From Syntrophotalea carbinolica DSM 2380 (lineage in GTDB: Bacteria > Desulfobacterota > Desulfuromonadia > Desulfuromonadales > Syntrophotaleaceae): a stretch of 64,000 nucleotides of DNA. Under the pieces are notes generated by a model, which did no database searches, was not told the DNA's origin, and worked only from the letters and a program-made list of their open reading frames with translations. The DNA lies in NCBI RefSeq assembly GCF_000012885.1, contig NC_007498.2, forward strand, positions 3,132,001 to 3,196,000, written 5' to 3'. Positions 63,085 through 64,000 of this stretch are shown piece after piece. The stretch's first letter is position 1. Each line of letters opens with the position of its first letter. Position numbers and translations under genes: made by a program.

Positions 63085-63948
63085 TTAAATTTTCATCAAT
63101 AAAACAGCGGCAACCGCCATGGCAATGCCGATGATATTTCGCAGGTTGGGTCGCTCGCGGTACACCACCGACGAAAGTATGATGGCAATGATAAAGTGCA
63201 AACCGGTCAAGGGCGCGATCACGGCCAACGGTCCGGTTTCCAGCGCCAGCAACAACAGATAAAATCCGACCAGATTCAACGCCCCCATGGACAACCCGAT
63301 GGCCCAGGTCGTAGCGCGCGACGCCGAGGAACTCTCGCGCCACTTGCTGCTGTGCATGGCCAGCGCAGCACCGGCGCTGAAACTGTAGGAAATCGCCATA
63401 AATCCCCACTTATCAGCCTGCAGCGCTGCAAACTTACTGGAAACCGAAGCCACGGTGCCGGCCAGCATGGCAAACAACGCCAACAGCACCCCACGTCGGT
63501 AATTGGCAGCCGGACGCTGCCTGGGAACGTCGCGCCCGCGAGCGCACATGAACACAACGCCCAGCGCCACAGCAACACCCGCCAGCTGCCGCATCTGCAA
63601 TTGGTCATGGAAATAAACCACGGAAAAGACGGCGGCAAACACGGTGCTTAAACGCGTCAGGGAATACCCGATGGCAGCGGTAACGTGCCGGAGGGCTTCC
63701 ATGGTCAAAACGGCACTGCCTAAAAAAGCGAGACCGTTAACCATGCCCCACAACAGCATGGCAGCGTTTGGCCCCCCTGTGTCGGCACCGCCCAGAAACA
63801 GCAGCCAGCTGACGGCGGCGACCATACTCATAAAAATCAGACTGGTCAGCGCCGTATTGCAACCGCGCTCCGCGGACACCTTATAAAAAAAGCGCTGCAG
63901 GCCAAGAAACAAAAGGGCCAGCAACGCCTGAAAAAACCATGGGGTCAT
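63085..63948 (-). CDS. EamA/DMT-family transporter
   Basis: The 287-residue protein has about ten hydrophobic helices in two repeats of five, the EamA (drug/metabolite transporter) layout. Repeat 1 has FLGSAVLTMEALRHVTAAIGY and SLTRLSTVFAAVFSVVYFHD; repeat 2 has NLVGFYLLLLALETGPLAVI and APLTGLHFIIAIILSSVVYRER, the typical pre-helix motifs. The substrate cannot be predicted. It is upstream of nrdD by about 245 bp in the same direction, but a terminator and the NrdR boxes lie between them. Confidence 0.88.
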   Translation of the reverse strand: MTPWFFQALLALLFLGLQRFFYKVSAERGCNTALTSLIFMSMVAAVSWLLFLGGADTGGPNAAMLLWGMVNGLAFLGSAVLTMEALRHVTAAIGYSLTRLSTVFAAVFSVVYFHDQLQMRQLAGVAVALGVVFMCARGRDVPRQRPAANYRRGVLLALFAMLAGTVASVSSKFAALQADKWGFMAISYSFSAGAALAMHSSKWRESSSASRATTWAIGLSMGALNLVGFYLLLLALETGPLAVIAPLTGLHFIIAIILSSVVYRERPNLRNIIGIAMAVAAVLLMKI

Positions 63949-64000
63949 CGTGTATCCCCTGCCGGTGCGGCGACATACCTGCCGGGATCAGTCCGGGCAG

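Noticed and set aside
1-64000. CRISPR arrays, rRNA genes and prophage modules
   Set aside because: No regularly spaced repeats, rRNA signatures or phage structural genes were seen.

Overview
The window reads as part of the chromosome of an anaerobic deltaproteobacterium of the Desulfuromonadales type (Geobacter/Pelobacter/Syntrophotalea-like). Several features point that way: an oxygen-independent (class III) ribonucleotide reductase, a 2-hydroxyacyl-CoA-dehydratase-like pair with its ATP-driven activase, an HndC/NuoF-like flavoprotein carrying ferredoxin domains, a molybdopterin oxidoreductase, sigma-54 regulation, PAS/GGDEF signalling, and the gene order rho-rpmE-thyX-prfA-prmC-murA-his. 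The species is an inference; no rRNA or tRNA gene was seen.

Layout. (1) 1-16.2 kb, all on the minus strand and read from high to low coordinates: rho, rpmE, thyX, prfA, prmC, murA, hisG, hisD, hisB, hisH, hisA, hisF, hisIE, a YqeY gene, a CvpA gene, mutS2 and the start of dnaG, which is cut by the window edge. These are translation, cell-wall, histidine and replication housekeeping genes, mostly packed as an operon. hisC and hisZ are absent from the cluster, and the cyclohydrolase half of HisIE is degenerate. (2) 16.3-28.7 kb: a lipoprotein, an outer-membrane barrel, gluQ, a three-gene operon ending in a molybdopterin oxidoreductase, a YdgA-type protein, a ModF-like double ATPase, an exported protein and a DUF502 membrane protein. 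(3) 28.8-34.8 kb: a NuoF-like iron-sulfur flavoprotein and three signalling genes. (4) 34.9-42.5 kb: a DUF523/DUF1722 gene facing a tight plus-strand operon: corA, a large unknown ATPase, mscS, a photolyase and a metallo-beta-lactamase-fold enzyme. (5) 42.7-52.7 kb: a sigma-54 activator, a two-subunit transketolase, metH, a GerMN protein, murI, and a dehydratase/activase pair.

(6) 52.8-59.7 kb is a decayed defence island. It is a type III restriction-modification locus whose res gene is interrupted by a complete IS481-family element with inverted repeats and a 6-bp target duplication. Its methyltransferase survives only as an internal fragment fused to the start of a helicase-like gene. An AlbA/Schlafen-type ATP-binding gene between them is still intact. 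The IS transposase has no stop codon of its own and runs in frame into the severed nuclease domain of Res.

(7) 59.9-64 kb: nrdG and nrdD for anaerobic deoxynucleotide synthesis, behind a pair of NrdR-type boxes, then an EamA transporter. nrdD is split. The 662-residue protein ends before the glycyl-radical loop, and that loop is encoded by a separate 48-codon gene with a perfect Shine-Dalgarno sequence.

The strongest candidates for something new are the split glycyl-radical reductase, the CorA-ATPase-MscS operon, the transposase-nuclease fusion with the remains of the type III island, and the HisIE protein that has lost the HisI metal sites.
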